A DNA stretch of 64,000 nucleotides from CAXXOK01 sp963678055 (GTDB taxonomy: Bacteria; Bacillota; Clostridia; Christensenellales; Aristaeellaceae): positions 1,860,001 to 1,924,000 of the forward strand of contig OY782679.1 of NCBI GenBank assembly GCA_963678055.1, read 5' to 3'. Under the pieces are notes generated by a model that saw nothing but the letters and a program-made list of their open reading frames with translations, had not been told where the DNA came from and ran no database searches. The first letter of the stretch is position 1, and each line of letters starts with the position of its first letter. The translations under genes and the position numbers were made by a program. This document shows, piece by piece, positions 41,018-50,542 of the stretch.

Positions 41018-43259
41018 ACCAGACGAAACCGCCTTACGGGAAACGCTATTCCATGTAGCCAACGGCTATCTGGGAGTACGCGGATGCCAGGAAGAAGGCG
41101 TGCCCGCTGCCGTACGCAGTATCCGTGGTGCCTATCTGAATGCATTTTATGATACCTATCCCATGCAATATACAGAAAAACTACATGGCTTCCCCGACCA
41201 GAGTGAAACCATTGTCAATCTGCCGGATATGCAGGGCGTTGCGCTGCAACTGGCCGGAGAGCTTTTCGACCCCGAATACGGAACGCTGCTCAGCTATGAG
41301 CAAACGCTGGATATGGAAGCCGGTCTGTATATCCGTCATCTTGTCTGGCGCTCGCCACAGGGGCGGGAGACGGAAATTACATTCCGCCGTATGGCCTCGT
41401 TCACGGCACGAGAACTGCTGACCATCCACATCACCGTGCTACCGCTCAATTGGGATGGCGACATTAAAATCGTGTCCGGACAAAAGGGCGATGTCAGCAA
41501 CGACGGCGATCCCAACGACCCACGCAAGGCATCCGAAGTCAAGCGGATGCTGCACATTAGCGAAAGCGGCGTTCGGGACAATTACCTGTATATGCAGTGT
41601 GAAACCATGAGCTCCGCTCAAACTGTTGCCTGCGCGACCATTCACACCTCGGCCAATGTGCTGTCCTTGCAGCTTCACCACAACCCGGTTGAAAACTCTG
41701 CCACGATGGAAAGCCTTGTAAAGCAAGGCCAGCCTTTTTCTCTGGTCAAGTGGTGCGTGTATACTGACAACCGCAGGCATACCTCGACCCTGTCCACCGC
41801 GGTGCAGCTGGTCAATGAGTTTGCTCAAACGCCGATTGAAACCTGGTATGAGTGGCAGCGCGCGTTCCTGTCCGGCTTTTGGAAAGCCTCACGCGTCCTG
41901 CTGCAAGGGGAAGCGTCCATGCAATTCGGCTTGGACTTCGCAGTCTACAGCCTGTTGCAGTCAGCCGGGCAGGATGGTCTATCTTCCATCGCCTCCAAAG
42001 GCCTAAGCGGTGAAGGCTACGAGGGCCACTATTTCTGGGATACGGAGATTTACATGTTTCCGTTCTTCCTGTTCACCCAGCCGCATATCGCCAAAGCACT
42101 ACTGTCGTTTCGCTTTTCCACACTGGATGGTGCCAGAGCGCACGCACGGACACTCGGCCATCCATCAGGCGCGCTGTACCCCTGGCGCACGATTACAGGC
42201 AAAGAGTGTTCCTCGTATTTCCCGTCCGGCTCGGCGCAGTACCACATCAACAGCGATATCGCCCACGCGGTGTACACCTATTATTTTGTCACAGGCGACC
42301 TGGAGTTCATACGCGATCAGGGGGCGGAAATTCTGCTGGAAACCGCGCGCCTGTGGCTGGATATCGGGCACTGGTACGAGGATTCCTTCCGCATTGACGG
42401 CGTGACCGGCCCGGACGAATACAGCTGCCTGGTGAACAACAACTATTACACCAACCTGTCCGTGAAATACCATTTAGAGTACACCATCATGCTGTGCAAT
42501 TTGCTCAAGGACAGCTACCCCGATATGAGCCTGCAGGAACGCTTCGGGCTGACCGACGCGGAATTAGCCTCGTTTGAGGCCGCCTCCAAGGCCATGTACT
42601 TACCCTATGACAAGACACTCGGCATTTATGCCCAGGATGATTCCTTTCTTAAGCAAGAATGGGTTGATCTACCCGCTCTGGGCAAAGACGCGCTACCGAT
42701 GCTATTGCACTATCATCCGCTCTATCTGTACCGCAAGCAAGTTTGCAAGCAGGCCGATGCGGTGCTGGCGCATTTCCTCTACGAGGACGGCATTGCCGAT
42801 GACGTCATCCAGCGCACCTATGCGTATTACGAAGCGATTACCACGCACGATTCGTCGCTGTCGCCCTGTGTATTCTCCATGATGGCTGCGCGGGTCGGCG
42901 ATGCTGAAAAGGCTATAGACTATTTCCTGCATACCCTGCACCTGGATTTGGATGACAAGCAGGCAAACACCAAGGACGGCATACATGCCGCCAACATGGG
43001 CGGCAGTTATATGGGGATTGTGTTTGGGTTTGCGGGACTGCGCATTCACCCGGATATCCTCTCACTGCGCCCCACCATTCCCGGCGCGATCGAGGCCTAC
43101 GAATTCCCGCTTTTGTGGCGCGGGATACGGATTCATGTCAAGGTCACACAGACCTCGATAATGGTGAAAAAAGACGGCAACGAACCCGTCAGCGTGCAGG
43201 TGTATGATACGGTATACCCCATCACCGGCAAGCCCACCGAGATTGCACTACGGCTGTGA
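40992..43259 (+). CDS. GH65 family disaccharide phosphorylase
   Basis: A 755-residue GH65 enzyme, full length. N-terminal beta-sandwich starts TALRETLFHVANGYLGVRGCQEEG; the (alpha/alpha)6 barrel shows YEGHYFWDTEIYMFPFFL and the catalytic acid in DGVTGPDEYSCLVNNNYYTN. Family members cleave maltose, trehalose, kojibiose or nigerose with phosphate to give glucose and beta-glucose 1-phosphate. Which disaccharide is used cannot be told from the sequence by eye. A beta-phosphoglucomutase, often adjacent, is not in the window. The start lies inside the araC gene end, with GGAGGAAACTG upstream, so expression is coupled. Confidence 0.93.
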   Translation: MKLTRTGYKPDETALRETLFHVANGYLGVRGCQEEGVPAAVRSIRGAYLNAFYDTYPMQYTEKLHGFPDQSETIVNLPDMQGVALQLAGELFDPEYGTLLSYEQTLDMEAGLYIRHLVWRSPQGRETEITFRRMASFTARELLTIHITVLPLNWDGDIKIVSGQKGDVSNDGDPNDPRKASEVKRMLHISESGVRDNYLYMQCETMSSAQTVACATIHTSANVLSLQLHHNPVENSATMESLVKQGQPFSLVKWCVYTDNRRHTSTLSTAVQLVNEFAQTPIETWYEWQRAFLSGFWKASRVLLQGEASMQFGLDFAVYSLLQSAGQDGLSSIASKGLSGEGYEGHYFWDTEIYMFPFFLFTQPHIAKALLSFRFSTLDGARAHARTLGHPSGALYPWRTITGKECSSYFPSGSAQYHINSDIAHAVYTYYFVTGDLEFIRDQGAEILLETARLWLDIGHWYEDSFRIDGVTGPDEYSCLVNNNYYTNLSVKYHLEYTIMLCNLLKDSYPDMSLQERFGLTDAELASFEAASKAMYLPYDKTLGIYAQDDSFLKQEWVDLPALGKDALPMLLHYHPLYLYRKQVCKQADAVLAHFLYEDGIADDVIQRTYAYYEAITTHDSSLSPCVFSMMAARVGDAEKAIDYFLHTLHLDLDDKQANTKDGIHAANMGGSYMGIVFGFAGLRIHPDILSLRPTIPGAIEAYEFPLLWRGIRIHVKVTQTSIMVKKDGNEPVSVQVYDTVYPITGKPTEIALRL

Positions 43260-43279
43260 ACCAGCCAGCACAGTAGCAC

Positions 43280-43317
43280 ACACAAACGGACATGAGCACG
43301 CTCATGTCCGTTTGTGT
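43280..43317. terminator. Long inverted repeat between convergent genes
   Basis: An 18-bp perfect palindromic stem (ACACAAACGGACATGAGC and complement) with a two-base centre. It lies between the GH65 and pfkB genes. No long T-run, yet the position indicates a bidirectional terminator. Confidence 0.7.
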
Positions 43318-43327
43318 ATTGGCCCTA

Positions 43328-44251
43328 TTACAATTCCTTTGTTTTTACCTGAGGAAGCAATGCTTCAAAGCGCTCTGCGGAAAACGCGGGTATGCTTCCA
43401 CCCTCCACGCAGGTCGCGCCGGCAGCGATGCCGTAGCGTAAGCTCATGAAGATGTCCTCTCCCCTGTCCAATCCGTACAGAAGCCCCGCTAAAAACGAAT
43501 CCCCCGCGCCGACAGTAAAGGAGGCTTTCACGGGCAAAGCCTCGGCAAACAGAGTCCGTTTCCCATCAGTGATCAGCGCTCCCTGTTCGCCCAGCGAGAC
43601 TGCTACATTGCCTGCGCCATTTTGGCATAGTGCGGCCGCTGTGCTTTGAATGTCCTCCATCGTATGAAGCGCTTTTCCGACAATCTCTTCCAGCTCCACC
43701 TTGTTGGGTTTGATGAGAAACGGCTTGGCCTTTAATGCATGCCGCATAGCCGCGCCCGATGCATCAACAATCCATCGCTTGCCTGGCAGACCTTGCATCA
43801 TGGTTTGATAGCTATCCTCCGGACAGCCCGGCGGCAGGCTGCCGCATAGTGCATAATAGCCTCCTGAACTATTTTTAGAAGCCAGCGTGGACGTAATCGT
43901 TTCCAGGTCAGCCGTGCTGGTCTTCATACCTTGTTGGTTCATCTCCGTGACCGCATGGCTGCCCGTTTCCAGCAGTTTCAGGTTGCGGCGTACACTGCCG
44001 GAGATAATAACAGGCTCAAACCAAACGCCTTCCTGTTGCATGCTGTGCTTGAAATACCACTCGTCCGCATCGCCGACAACGCTAACACTCTGCGCCTGCA
44101 CGCCTAGCCTCGCCAGCACGATCGCTACATTGATGCCCTTACCGGCAGCAAACGCCTGCAGGTTTTGCAGCCGGTTCATACCGCCAATCTGCAGCCGTTC
44201 CACCTCGGCATTCTGGTCGATTGCCGGGTTGAGGCACACGGTTGTAATCAT
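43328..44251 (-). CDS. PfkB family kinase, 1-phosphofructokinase type
   Basis: A 307-residue kinase beginning MITTVCLNPAIDQNAEVERL, as in FruK/LacC-type hexose-phosphate kinases. Motifs: GGMNRLQNLQAFAAGKGINVAIVLARLG, GSLPPGCPEDSY, LIKPNKVELEEIVG, and the ATP/catalytic loop FTVGAGDSFLAGLLYGL with GAGD. Probable reaction is fructose 1-phosphate or tagatose 6-phosphate to the bisphosphate. No fructose PTS gene is nearby, so its role here is uncertain. ATG follows AAAGGAGACAGCG. Confidence 0.88.
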   Translation of the reverse strand: MITTVCLNPAIDQNAEVERLQIGGMNRLQNLQAFAAGKGINVAIVLARLGVQAQSVSVVGDADEWYFKHSMQQEGVWFEPVIISGSVRRNLKLLETGSHAVTEMNQQGMKTSTADLETITSTLASKNSSGGYYALCGSLPPGCPEDSYQTMMQGLPGKRWIVDASGAAMRHALKAKPFLIKPNKVELEEIVGKALHTMEDIQSTAAALCQNGAGNVAVSLGEQGALITDGKRTLFAEALPVKASFTVGAGDSFLAGLLYGLDRGEDIFMSLRYGIAAGATCVEGGSIPAFSAERFEALLPQVKTKEL

Positions 44252-44272
44252 CGCTGTCTCCTTTACATGAAA

Positions 44273-44298
44273 GACCCTTCCCTGAATCGGGAAGGGTC
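44273..44298 (-). terminator. Intrinsic terminator after the EF-G-like gene
   Basis: GACCCTTCCC pairs with GGGAAGGGTC around TGAATC, with TCTTTC following on the minus strand. Confidence 0.7.
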
Positions 44299-44371
44299 AG
44301 GGGTATTTCGTTCATTGCTCGTCAATGTGCAAAATCTCTGTTTTGTTCATGCGGCATTGACTGGCGTTGGA

Positions 44372-46453
44372 TTAATCTTCGTCTTCCTCGTCCTTGGCTG
44401 CGTTTTCAATAATCTTCTGGGCAACGTTGGCGGGTACTTCCTCGTACCGCACAAACTTCATGGAGAAGTTACCGCGTGCCTGGGTCATGGAGCGAAGGTC
44501 TGTGGCATACTTGAACATCTCAGCCAGCGGCGCTTCAGCTTCCAGCTTCTGCATGCCGTCCACCTGGTTCATGCCCATGATGCGGCCACGGCGTTTGTTC
44601 ATATCACCCATGATATCGCCCATGTACTCGTCGGGCACAAACACATCCACATGCATAATCGGCTCCAGCAGCGCTGGGCTGGCATCCATACAGCCCTTTT
44701 TATAAGCAATACGGGCCGCTGTTTTAAACGCCATTTCGGAGGAGTCTACCGCGTGGTAAGAACCATCGTACAGCTTTGCATGCAGGCCAACCATGGGATA
44801 GCCCGCCAGCACACCTTTGACGATGTTCTCGCGCAGGCCTTTTTCCACCGAAGGAATAAAGTTGCGGGGCACAACACCGCCGACGACGGCATCTTCAAAC
44901 TCGAAATCAATATTCGTGTCGCCGATGGGCGAGAACTCAATCCACACATCACCGAACTGACCGTGTCCGCCGGACTGCTTCTTGTGGCGACCCTGCGCCT
45001 TGACGGTCTTTTTAATGGTTTCACGGTAGGGAATGCGCGGGTCGTGCATTTCGGCATTGGCACCGAACTTGGATGCAAGCTTGTTTTTGACCACATCCAG
45101 GTGCAGGTCGCCCTGCGCAGACACCAGCGTTTCGCCGGTCTCGGTGTTCTTTTCCACGCTGATAGAGGGATCTTCTTCCAGCAGCTTGGCAAGGCCTGAG
45201 AATACTTTATCTTCTTCACCCTGCTTGGTGGCAAATATTGCCTTGGAAATGCAGGGTTCCGGGAATTCAATTTTGGGATAGACCACCGGGTTTGCCTGAT
45301 CGCAAAGCGTATCGCCGGTGTTGGTTACCTGTAGCTTGGCAATGGCACCCAGATCGCCAGCGTTTAGCTGATCGACGGGGATGAGCTTTTTGCCGCGCAG
45401 GATGTTGACGCTTGCAACCTTTTCGGTTTTTCCAGCTTGGGCATTGTATACCGCAGTGCTGGCGGTAAATGTGCCGCTCATCACCTTGAACAGCGACAGC
45501 TTACCGACAAACGGGTCAGCAATGGTCTTGTAGATGAGTGCCGAGAACGGTTCATCGTTTTTGCACTCGCGCGTAACATCGGCATCCGTTTTGGGGTCTT
45601 TCCCCTCGTACACATTGCCTTCCGGCGAGGGAAGAAAATCAGCAATAACATCCAGCAGCATCGTCACACCAACCGTGGTGACTGCCGAGCACGGCACCAC
45701 CGGGGTGATCTCACCCTTGGTCATGCCCGTAGAAAAGCCCGTAAGCAGCTCTTCGGATGTCAGTTCTTCCCCTTCGAGGTACTTCATCATCAGCTCGTCG
45801 TCGGCAGCCGCGGCCGCCTCGGTGATTTCTTCCAGCGCAGACGATATCCTGTCTTTCATATCGTCGGGAACGGGGATCTCCGTAGGCTCTTTGGTTGTGC
45901 AATCGTACGCTTTGTTTTCCAGCACGTTGACAAGGCCCTTAAAGTCGTCGCCCTTGCCGATGGGCAGCAAAATCGGCACAACACTGGAGCCGAACATCTC
46001 GCGCAGCTGCGCAAATACCTTGTTATAGTCCGCATGCTCGCGGTCCATCTGGTTAACAATCAGCAGCTTGCCGACATTGTACTTGGTGGCATACTGCCAA
46101 GCTTTTTCCGTACCAACGGCTACGCCGCCGCTGGCGTTTACGAGTATACCTACGGTCTCTGATACCCGCAGCGGGCCGATCATCTCTCCGATAAAGTCAA
46201 AATAACCGGGAACATCAATGATGTTCAACCGTTTTTTCTTCCATTCAATCGGCGCGACTGCCGCACTGATGGAAATGTTACGTTTCGTTTCTTCCGGGTC
46301 GAAGTCCGTCACCGTGGCGCCGTCCTCTACCCTGCCCTGCCGGTCGGTAACTCCCGCAGCAAAGAGCAGGCCTTCCACAAGCGTTGTTTTGCCCTCGCTG
46401 CCATGCCCCAGGATGGCAATGTTCCGGATGTCCTTGGTTTCAAAACCAGCCAT
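44372..46453 (-). CDS. EF-G-like translational GTPase (EF-G2 type paralogue)
   Basis: A 693-residue protein with all EF-G domains. The G domain differs from housekeeping EF-G: G1 GHGSEGKTTLVE (usually AHVDAGKTT), G3 DVPGYFDF with Tyr where the catalytic His of DTPGHVDF sits, and G4 NQMD. Domain IV has KKQSGGHGQFGDVWIEFSP, and domain V ends in an acidic tail (NAAKDEEDED). These are traits of EF-G2-like paralogues, whose exact role is unsettled. Canonical EF-G must be elsewhere, since this form rarely replaces it. ATG follows GAAGGGGGATCATC. It is a single-gene unit. Confidence 0.9.
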   Translation of the reverse strand: MAGFETKDIRNIAILGHGSEGKTTLVEGLLFAAGVTDRQGRVEDGATVTDFDPEETKRNISISAAVAPIEWKKKRLNIIDVPGYFDFIGEMIGPLRVSETVGILVNASGGVAVGTEKAWQYATKYNVGKLLIVNQMDREHADYNKVFAQLREMFGSSVVPILLPIGKGDDFKGLVNVLENKAYDCTTKEPTEIPVPDDMKDRISSALEEITEAAAAADDELMMKYLEGEELTSEELLTGFSTGMTKGEITPVVPCSAVTTVGVTMLLDVIADFLPSPEGNVYEGKDPKTDADVTRECKNDEPFSALIYKTIADPFVGKLSLFKVMSGTFTASTAVYNAQAGKTEKVASVNILRGKKLIPVDQLNAGDLGAIAKLQVTNTGDTLCDQANPVVYPKIEFPEPCISKAIFATKQGEEDKVFSGLAKLLEEDPSISVEKNTETGETLVSAQGDLHLDVVKNKLASKFGANAEMHDPRIPYRETIKKTVKAQGRHKKQSGGHGQFGDVWIEFSPIGDTNIDFEFEDAVVGGVVPRNFIPSVEKGLRENIVKGVLAGYPMVGLHAKLYDGSYHAVDSSEMAFKTAARIAYKKGCMDASPALLEPIMHVDVFVPDEYMGDIMGDMNKRRGRIMGMNQVDGMQKLEAEAPLAEMFKYATDLRSMTQARGNFSMKFVRYEEVPANVAQKIIENAAKDEEDED

Positions 46454-46759
46454 GATGATCCCCCTTCAATATGATGAACATTAACATCATACAACAATCA
46501 ATGCTTTTGCAGCAGATTGCGTAATGATGCCTTCGATTTGATATCAGCCTTCAAATTATAGCAGAACCACGCAGAAAAATAAAGCGGAAGTTCCGCTCTA
46601 TTGCGTATCTGTACTATTTTGGTTTCTCACAGCAGAAATCCATATTCGATCAGTCCCGTTTCATACGATTATCCCTATTATTTCAGGGCCGGAGCAGCTA
46701 CTGCACAACACACCAACGCATTCTTTCGCTGCGCTCTTGCCCGCGAGAAAGCCGCAGTT
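46454..46759. other. Intergenic region before the EF-G-like gene
   Basis: 306 bp without a supported gene. It holds a probable terminator for the CapA gene: AGCGGAA/TTCCGCT at 46583-46597 with a TTTATTTTT run on the minus strand. The promoter of the EF-G-like gene must also be here, but I see no clear hexamers. Confidence 0.5.
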
Positions 46760-47812
46760 TTATTCGCCTGTTACATCATTTGTAAAACTTACGATTCCGG
46801 TATCGATAAACGAATCCGGCAGATTTGTAAAGCCCCGGGCTTCCTTGCGGCTGACCAGTTTTTTCAGCATCGCGCTGCGTTCTTTTTCGTCCGTCAGTAT
46901 ATAGGGTCTATAATCACCCGCCCCCTGCGTGCGGCAGGGCACGACTGAAAATGAGCTGAGCGAAGGGCCGTCCTCGCCAATTTGATATTCCAGCTGAAAG
47001 ATGCCGGTATCGGGATCGACTTTACTCATGGTGCCAAAGGTGAAATTGCCGGTGGAGTACATTACCGGTTTATCGCCGTAAAACTGTATCGGCTGCAATA
47101 CGTGAGGATGGTGTCCCCAGATCACATCCGCGCCGGCTTTCATGATCGCACGAGCGTACTTGGTCTGGTAGGACGCATGCTTCAGGTTGGTTTCTCTGCC
47201 CCAGTGCATGCTGACGATAACCAGATCGCAGCCCTGATCGCGCAGGCTTTGAATGCGACTTGCGATCTTGGTCATATCGCTATCCTGCGGATAGCTGAAT
47301 CCGGTCGCACCAATGGTTACACCTTTCACCGTCGTAACAAACAGCAGATCCTGCGCCAGCCTTGTATTCAGGTTAAAGCTGCCAAAATGCGGGACTTGCA
47401 GATCATCCAGCGTCTGCATGGAATCGTTATACCCTTCCACAAAATAATCATAAGCATGGTTGTTGGCGGTGTTTAGAACATCGATACCAGAATGCTGTAG
47501 CGTCTGTGCATACATTGGCAGCGCACGCAGCGGAAAGCGCTTGTCCTGATGGTTGTCTCTTTCGGTGAATACCACTTCTAGGTTGGCAAATGTCAGGTCA
47601 TCCTCAGATAGAATGGGATACACCAGCGAAAATGGCCAGTCGAAGCCCTTATCATCCAGTACATTGGTGTAGGCGGTTTCGGAGGTATCATACTGAATGG
47701 CCTGCCCGATACTGCAATCGCCCACAAACGAAAGCGTCAAAGTTTCCGCCATCGCCCCTGGCAGCCAAAACAGCAGAACCATCAGTACTATCGCGCCCGC
47801 TTTTTTACCCAA
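46760..47812 (-). CDS. CapA family secreted metallophosphatase-like protein 1
   Basis: About 350 residues. I choose a TTG start at 47810-47812, since AGGGGTG is 8 nt upstream and it yields a clean signal peptide (MGKKAGAIVLMVLLFWLPGA, cleavage after AMA). The CapA/PgsA domain follows: LTLSFVGDCSIG, FANLEVVFTERD, DVLNTANNHAYDYF, GVTIGATGFSY, VIVSMHWGRE and GADVIWGHHPHVLQPIQFY. Family members act outside the membrane in poly-gamma-glutamate or other capsule synthesis. An upstream in-frame start at 47875 would add a hydrophilic extension before the signal, so it is unlikely. Faces a divergent leucine-rich-repeat gene. Confidence 0.85.
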   Translation of the reverse strand: MGKKAGAIVLMVLLFWLPGAMAETLTLSFVGDCSIGQAIQYDTSETAYTNVLDDKGFDWPFSLVYPILSEDDLTFANLEVVFTERDNHQDKRFPLRALPMYAQTLQHSGIDVLNTANNHAYDYFVEGYNDSMQTLDDLQVPHFGSFNLNTRLAQDLLFVTTVKGVTIGATGFSYPQDSDMTKIASRIQSLRDQGCDLVIVSMHWGRETNLKHASYQTKYARAIMKAGADVIWGHHPHVLQPIQFYGDKPVMYSTGNFTFGTMSKVDPDTGIFQLEYQIGEDGPSLSSFSVVPCRTQGAGDYRPYILTDEKERSAMLKKLVSRKEARGFTNLPDSFIDTGIVSFTNDVTGE

Positions 47813-47911
47813 TGTTACACACCCCTGTACATCTTTTTTGCGTTTCCATATTTTGTAGAATACCATAGCCATCAAATGATGGGAAGAGGTTTACTGTATT
47901 TTTACAGATGA

Positions 47912-47940
47912 TTGACGAGACTGCTGAAATACGGTATCGT
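47912..47940 (+). promoter_or_regulatory. Possible promoter for the leucine-rich-repeat gene
   Basis: TTGACG (47912-47917), 17-bp spacer, TATCGT (47935-47940), 42 bp before the ATG. The -10 box is imperfect. Confidence 0.5.
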
Positions 47941-47981
47941 TTGGATGAACATCACAGTTGCGACATGCAAAGGAAGATAGA

Positions 47982-49463
47982 ATGAATCGTAGTCACCTGT
48001 TTGTAAGCCTGCTGGCAGCCTTGCTGCTGTGCCTGTACTTGGGCGTAGCAAGCGGCGAAGATGTGGACAGCTTGACCCTGACCGGCGATGAAGTACAGAG
48101 TCTGGAGGGTCTAACCGCCTATCCCGCCCTGAAATCGCTAACCCTGATCGATTGTCCGGCATTGGATCTGACACCGCTTGCAGACTGCGGCAAACTTAGC
48201 TCGCTGACCCTGCTATGGAGTGACGATTATACAGGCGAGGGCGTGTATGATCTGACACCGCTGCAAAAGTGCACGCGTCTAAGCACGCTATCGCTTGGAG
48301 GCAAAGGCATAGCTGATTTGTCTGTACTTCCCAAACTGAAAAAGCTAAAAACATTGTCGCTTGCATCCATCGCGGCGACGGACTATTCCCCTTTGGAGGC
48401 CTTAAGTCTCAAGCATCTGAGCCTGTACGGCGCGGACGCGGATAGCGTTACCGCTGTCTCTTCGGCTATCGGGCGCGGCTTAACCAGCGCAACCATCGGC
48501 GGCTGCACACTAACAGCCGATGCCAGCGATGCCATCCTGTCGTGTACGCGGCTTGTTTCACTCCGCTTCACGGATGCCGAAAACATCGACGGCCAATCTG
48601 CGCGCTGGGCCAAGCTGAAAAAACTAACCAGCCTGACGATCACGGGTGGCTCTGTAAGCAGTCTTTCGTTTACAGACTCCTATGTCTCCACTGTCGGGGT
48701 GAAACTGACCGATGTTTTTGTCGGCGGCGCGATATGTTCCCTCGATTTTGACAAGTACTTCCTCCATACCACAAACGTGCCCGAATCCGAGCTGCTCAAG
48801 CTGCTACAGGGCAAGGATCGCAGCTGGCAGTATGTGACCATCCGCAACCAAAACGCGCTGTATTCCCCCACCGCTATCCAAGCGATCGGGACTATATCGG
48901 GGCTTATTTCCCTGGATATACAAGCGCTGGCCACCGATGCATTTGGCTCCGATCTATGGGACGGGTTTCAAGCACTGGAACAGCTAAAACTCTCCGATTG
49001 CCCGGCCGTATCCCTATCTATGTTGCAGCGCACACCCGCCCTGAAGCGGCTACTTATACAAAACGCATCCATCAGCGCTTCGGCGCAGATCGCGGCCTTG
49101 TCCAAACTGGAGCAACTATCGCTGCTCCGCTGCACGGTGGACGACTGGGCTTACCTTAGCTCCCTGCCGGCCGCCAGAATGACGCACATCAGCCTTGCCC
49201 ACTGCAACGGCCCCGAAACGTTGGCATTTGTAAAGGACCTTGCAAAGCTCAAGGTCCTTGTGCTGGAAGATGCGCCGACCACGGATATCACACCGCTGTC
49301 CGGGGTAACCCTCGAAACGCTATCCCTATATGGTTGTACAGTCTCTGATTATTCGGGTCTGCAAACGCTTGCGTCACTGAAACGCCTGTATTGCAATGCG
49401 GACGCCGAATTGCCCGCGCTTTCCTGCCGGGTTATACCAAGGCCCGTTACTCCTGCGGAGTGA
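47982..49463 (+). CDS. Secreted leucine-rich-repeat protein
   Basis: A 493-residue protein. Residues 1-26 form a signal peptide (SHLFVSLLAALLLCLYLGVA). The rest is a run of irregular leucine-rich repeats of about 20-24 residues (LKSLTLIDCPALDLTPLADCGKLSSL-like, LEQLSLLRCTVDDW, LETLSLYGCTVSDYSGLQ), as in internalins. No sortase motif or membrane anchor follows, so it should be released or bound by other means. It likely mediates protein or cell-surface binding. Start ATG 47982 has AAGGAAGATAG. Its end overlaps the convergent CapA 2 gene by 17 bp. Confidence 0.85.
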   Translation: MNRSHLFVSLLAALLLCLYLGVASGEDVDSLTLTGDEVQSLEGLTAYPALKSLTLIDCPALDLTPLADCGKLSSLTLLWSDDYTGEGVYDLTPLQKCTRLSTLSLGGKGIADLSVLPKLKKLKTLSLASIAATDYSPLEALSLKHLSLYGADADSVTAVSSAIGRGLTSATIGGCTLTADASDAILSCTRLVSLRFTDAENIDGQSARWAKLKKLTSLTITGGSVSSLSFTDSYVSTVGVKLTDVFVGGAICSLDFDKYFLHTTNVPESELLKLLQGKDRSWQYVTIRNQNALYSPTAIQAIGTISGLISLDIQALATDAFGSDLWDGFQALEQLKLSDCPAVSLSMLQRTPALKRLLIQNASISASAQIAALSKLEQLSLLRCTVDDWAYLSSLPAARMTHISLAHCNGPETLAFVKDLAKLKVLVLEDAPTTDITPLSGVTLETLSLYGCTVSDYSGLQTLASLKRLYCNADAELPALSCRVIPRPVTPAE

Positions 49464-50535
49464 TGGATATCCACGCATAGTCCCGGTATTGATCCGTTTC
49501 CGCGTCCAGCGCGGGAGCGGTTTTTGGTTTGCTGTCGCGGTCAAGCAAGTAGTATACATCCTTCGCCTGCGCACCCTCGACCAGCACCGGCTGATAGTTG
49601 TTGTCATATACACTCTCTGCATTGTCCCCCGCAACGTGCGCAGGGTAAATGCGCAGTTGCATTCCCAGCAGTTCCTTGTCGTCAGAAAATCGCAGGGAGA
49701 TGCGCGGAATGATGGTTTCCAGCGCACGAACTTTGGCGTTTCCACCAAACACAAAATTGCCAAGACTATACAGGATGAGCCGTTCTTTGTACACTTCCAT
49801 GCCCTGCACCACATGCGGATGCGTGCCGATAATCAAATCCGCACCCGCGTCAATCAGGCGGTAGGCTTTTTTCGCCTGTGCCTCACTGTGAAACCCGCCA
49901 TACTCATCACCGGCGTGCAGGGTCGCAATCACCATATGGATGGTTTCGTCCGCTTTCAGGCTTCGGATTGTCTCGACAACCGCCCCTCCATGAGCTTTAT
50001 AATCGTCCCAGGACACGCCATCCAGCCCGACAAACGCAATGCGAACGCCATCTTTTTCATAAATATAAACGTCGTCTCGATCAAAGTAGCCGATTCCGGC
50101 ATCACCAAGGGCCTGTTTGGTATCTGCAAGGCCCTCCATCCCGAAATCCATCGTATGGTTATTTTCCAGCCCCACTACTTCAACACTACCCAGTTGCAGG
50201 ATTTTTGTATTTTCCGTATCACCGCGAAAATTATACACACTGTTGCGTTTCTGCACGGCCCCGGAGCGGTCATCACGCAGTACGCCTTCTAAGTTGGCAA
50301 CCGTGATATCATCCTCGGCAAGCAACGCTTCAACATTCCTGAAGTAATAGCCGTATCCTTCCTCACCTCGGACGGCGTTAAAGGAATACGACTTATCCAG
50401 AAATTGATCTTCTCCCCCCAGGGTACAGTCACCCAGAAAACTTATCACAATCTGTTGATCGGCCAGTGCATGTCCCACAAGTAAACCTATCATCAGCAGA
50501 CAGAGGCTCATAATCGTACGATATTTCAAACGCAA
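49447..50535 (-). CDS. CapA family secreted metallophosphatase-like protein 2
   Basis: About 362 residues. A TTG start at 50533-50535 is preferred, with GAGGAG 10 nt upstream, giving MLRLKYRTIMSLCLLMIGLL as a signal peptide ending in HALA. CapA motifs: ISFLGDCTLGG, VANLEGVLRDDRSG, GLENNHTMDFGMEG, VRIAFVGLDGVSW, IATLHAGDEY and GADLIIGTHPHVVQGMEVYKERLILYSLGNFVFG. It is a paralogue of CapA 1 but in a separate operon, directly after the PIG-L/NAGPA fusion (7 bp gap). Probably works on the same extracellular polymer. Confidence 0.87.
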   Translation of the reverse strand: MRLKYRTIMSLCLLMIGLLVGHALADQQIVISFLGDCTLGGEDQFLDKSYSFNAVRGEEGYGYYFRNVEALLAEDDITVANLEGVLRDDRSGAVQKRNSVYNFRGDTENTKILQLGSVEVVGLENNHTMDFGMEGLADTKQALGDAGIGYFDRDDVYIYEKDGVRIAFVGLDGVSWDDYKAHGGAVVETIRSLKADETIHMVIATLHAGDEYGGFHSEAQAKKAYRLIDAGADLIIGTHPHVVQGMEVYKERLILYSLGNFVFGGNAKVRALETIIPRISLRFSDDKELLGMQLRIYPAHVAGDNAESVYDNNYQPVLVEGAQAKDVYYLLDRDSKPKTAPALDAETDQYRDYAWISITPQE

Positions 50536-50542
50536 TACAGTG

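Noticed and set aside
49396..50292. 298-codon open frame on the plus strand
   Set aside because: Antisense to CapA 2; no ribosome binding site.
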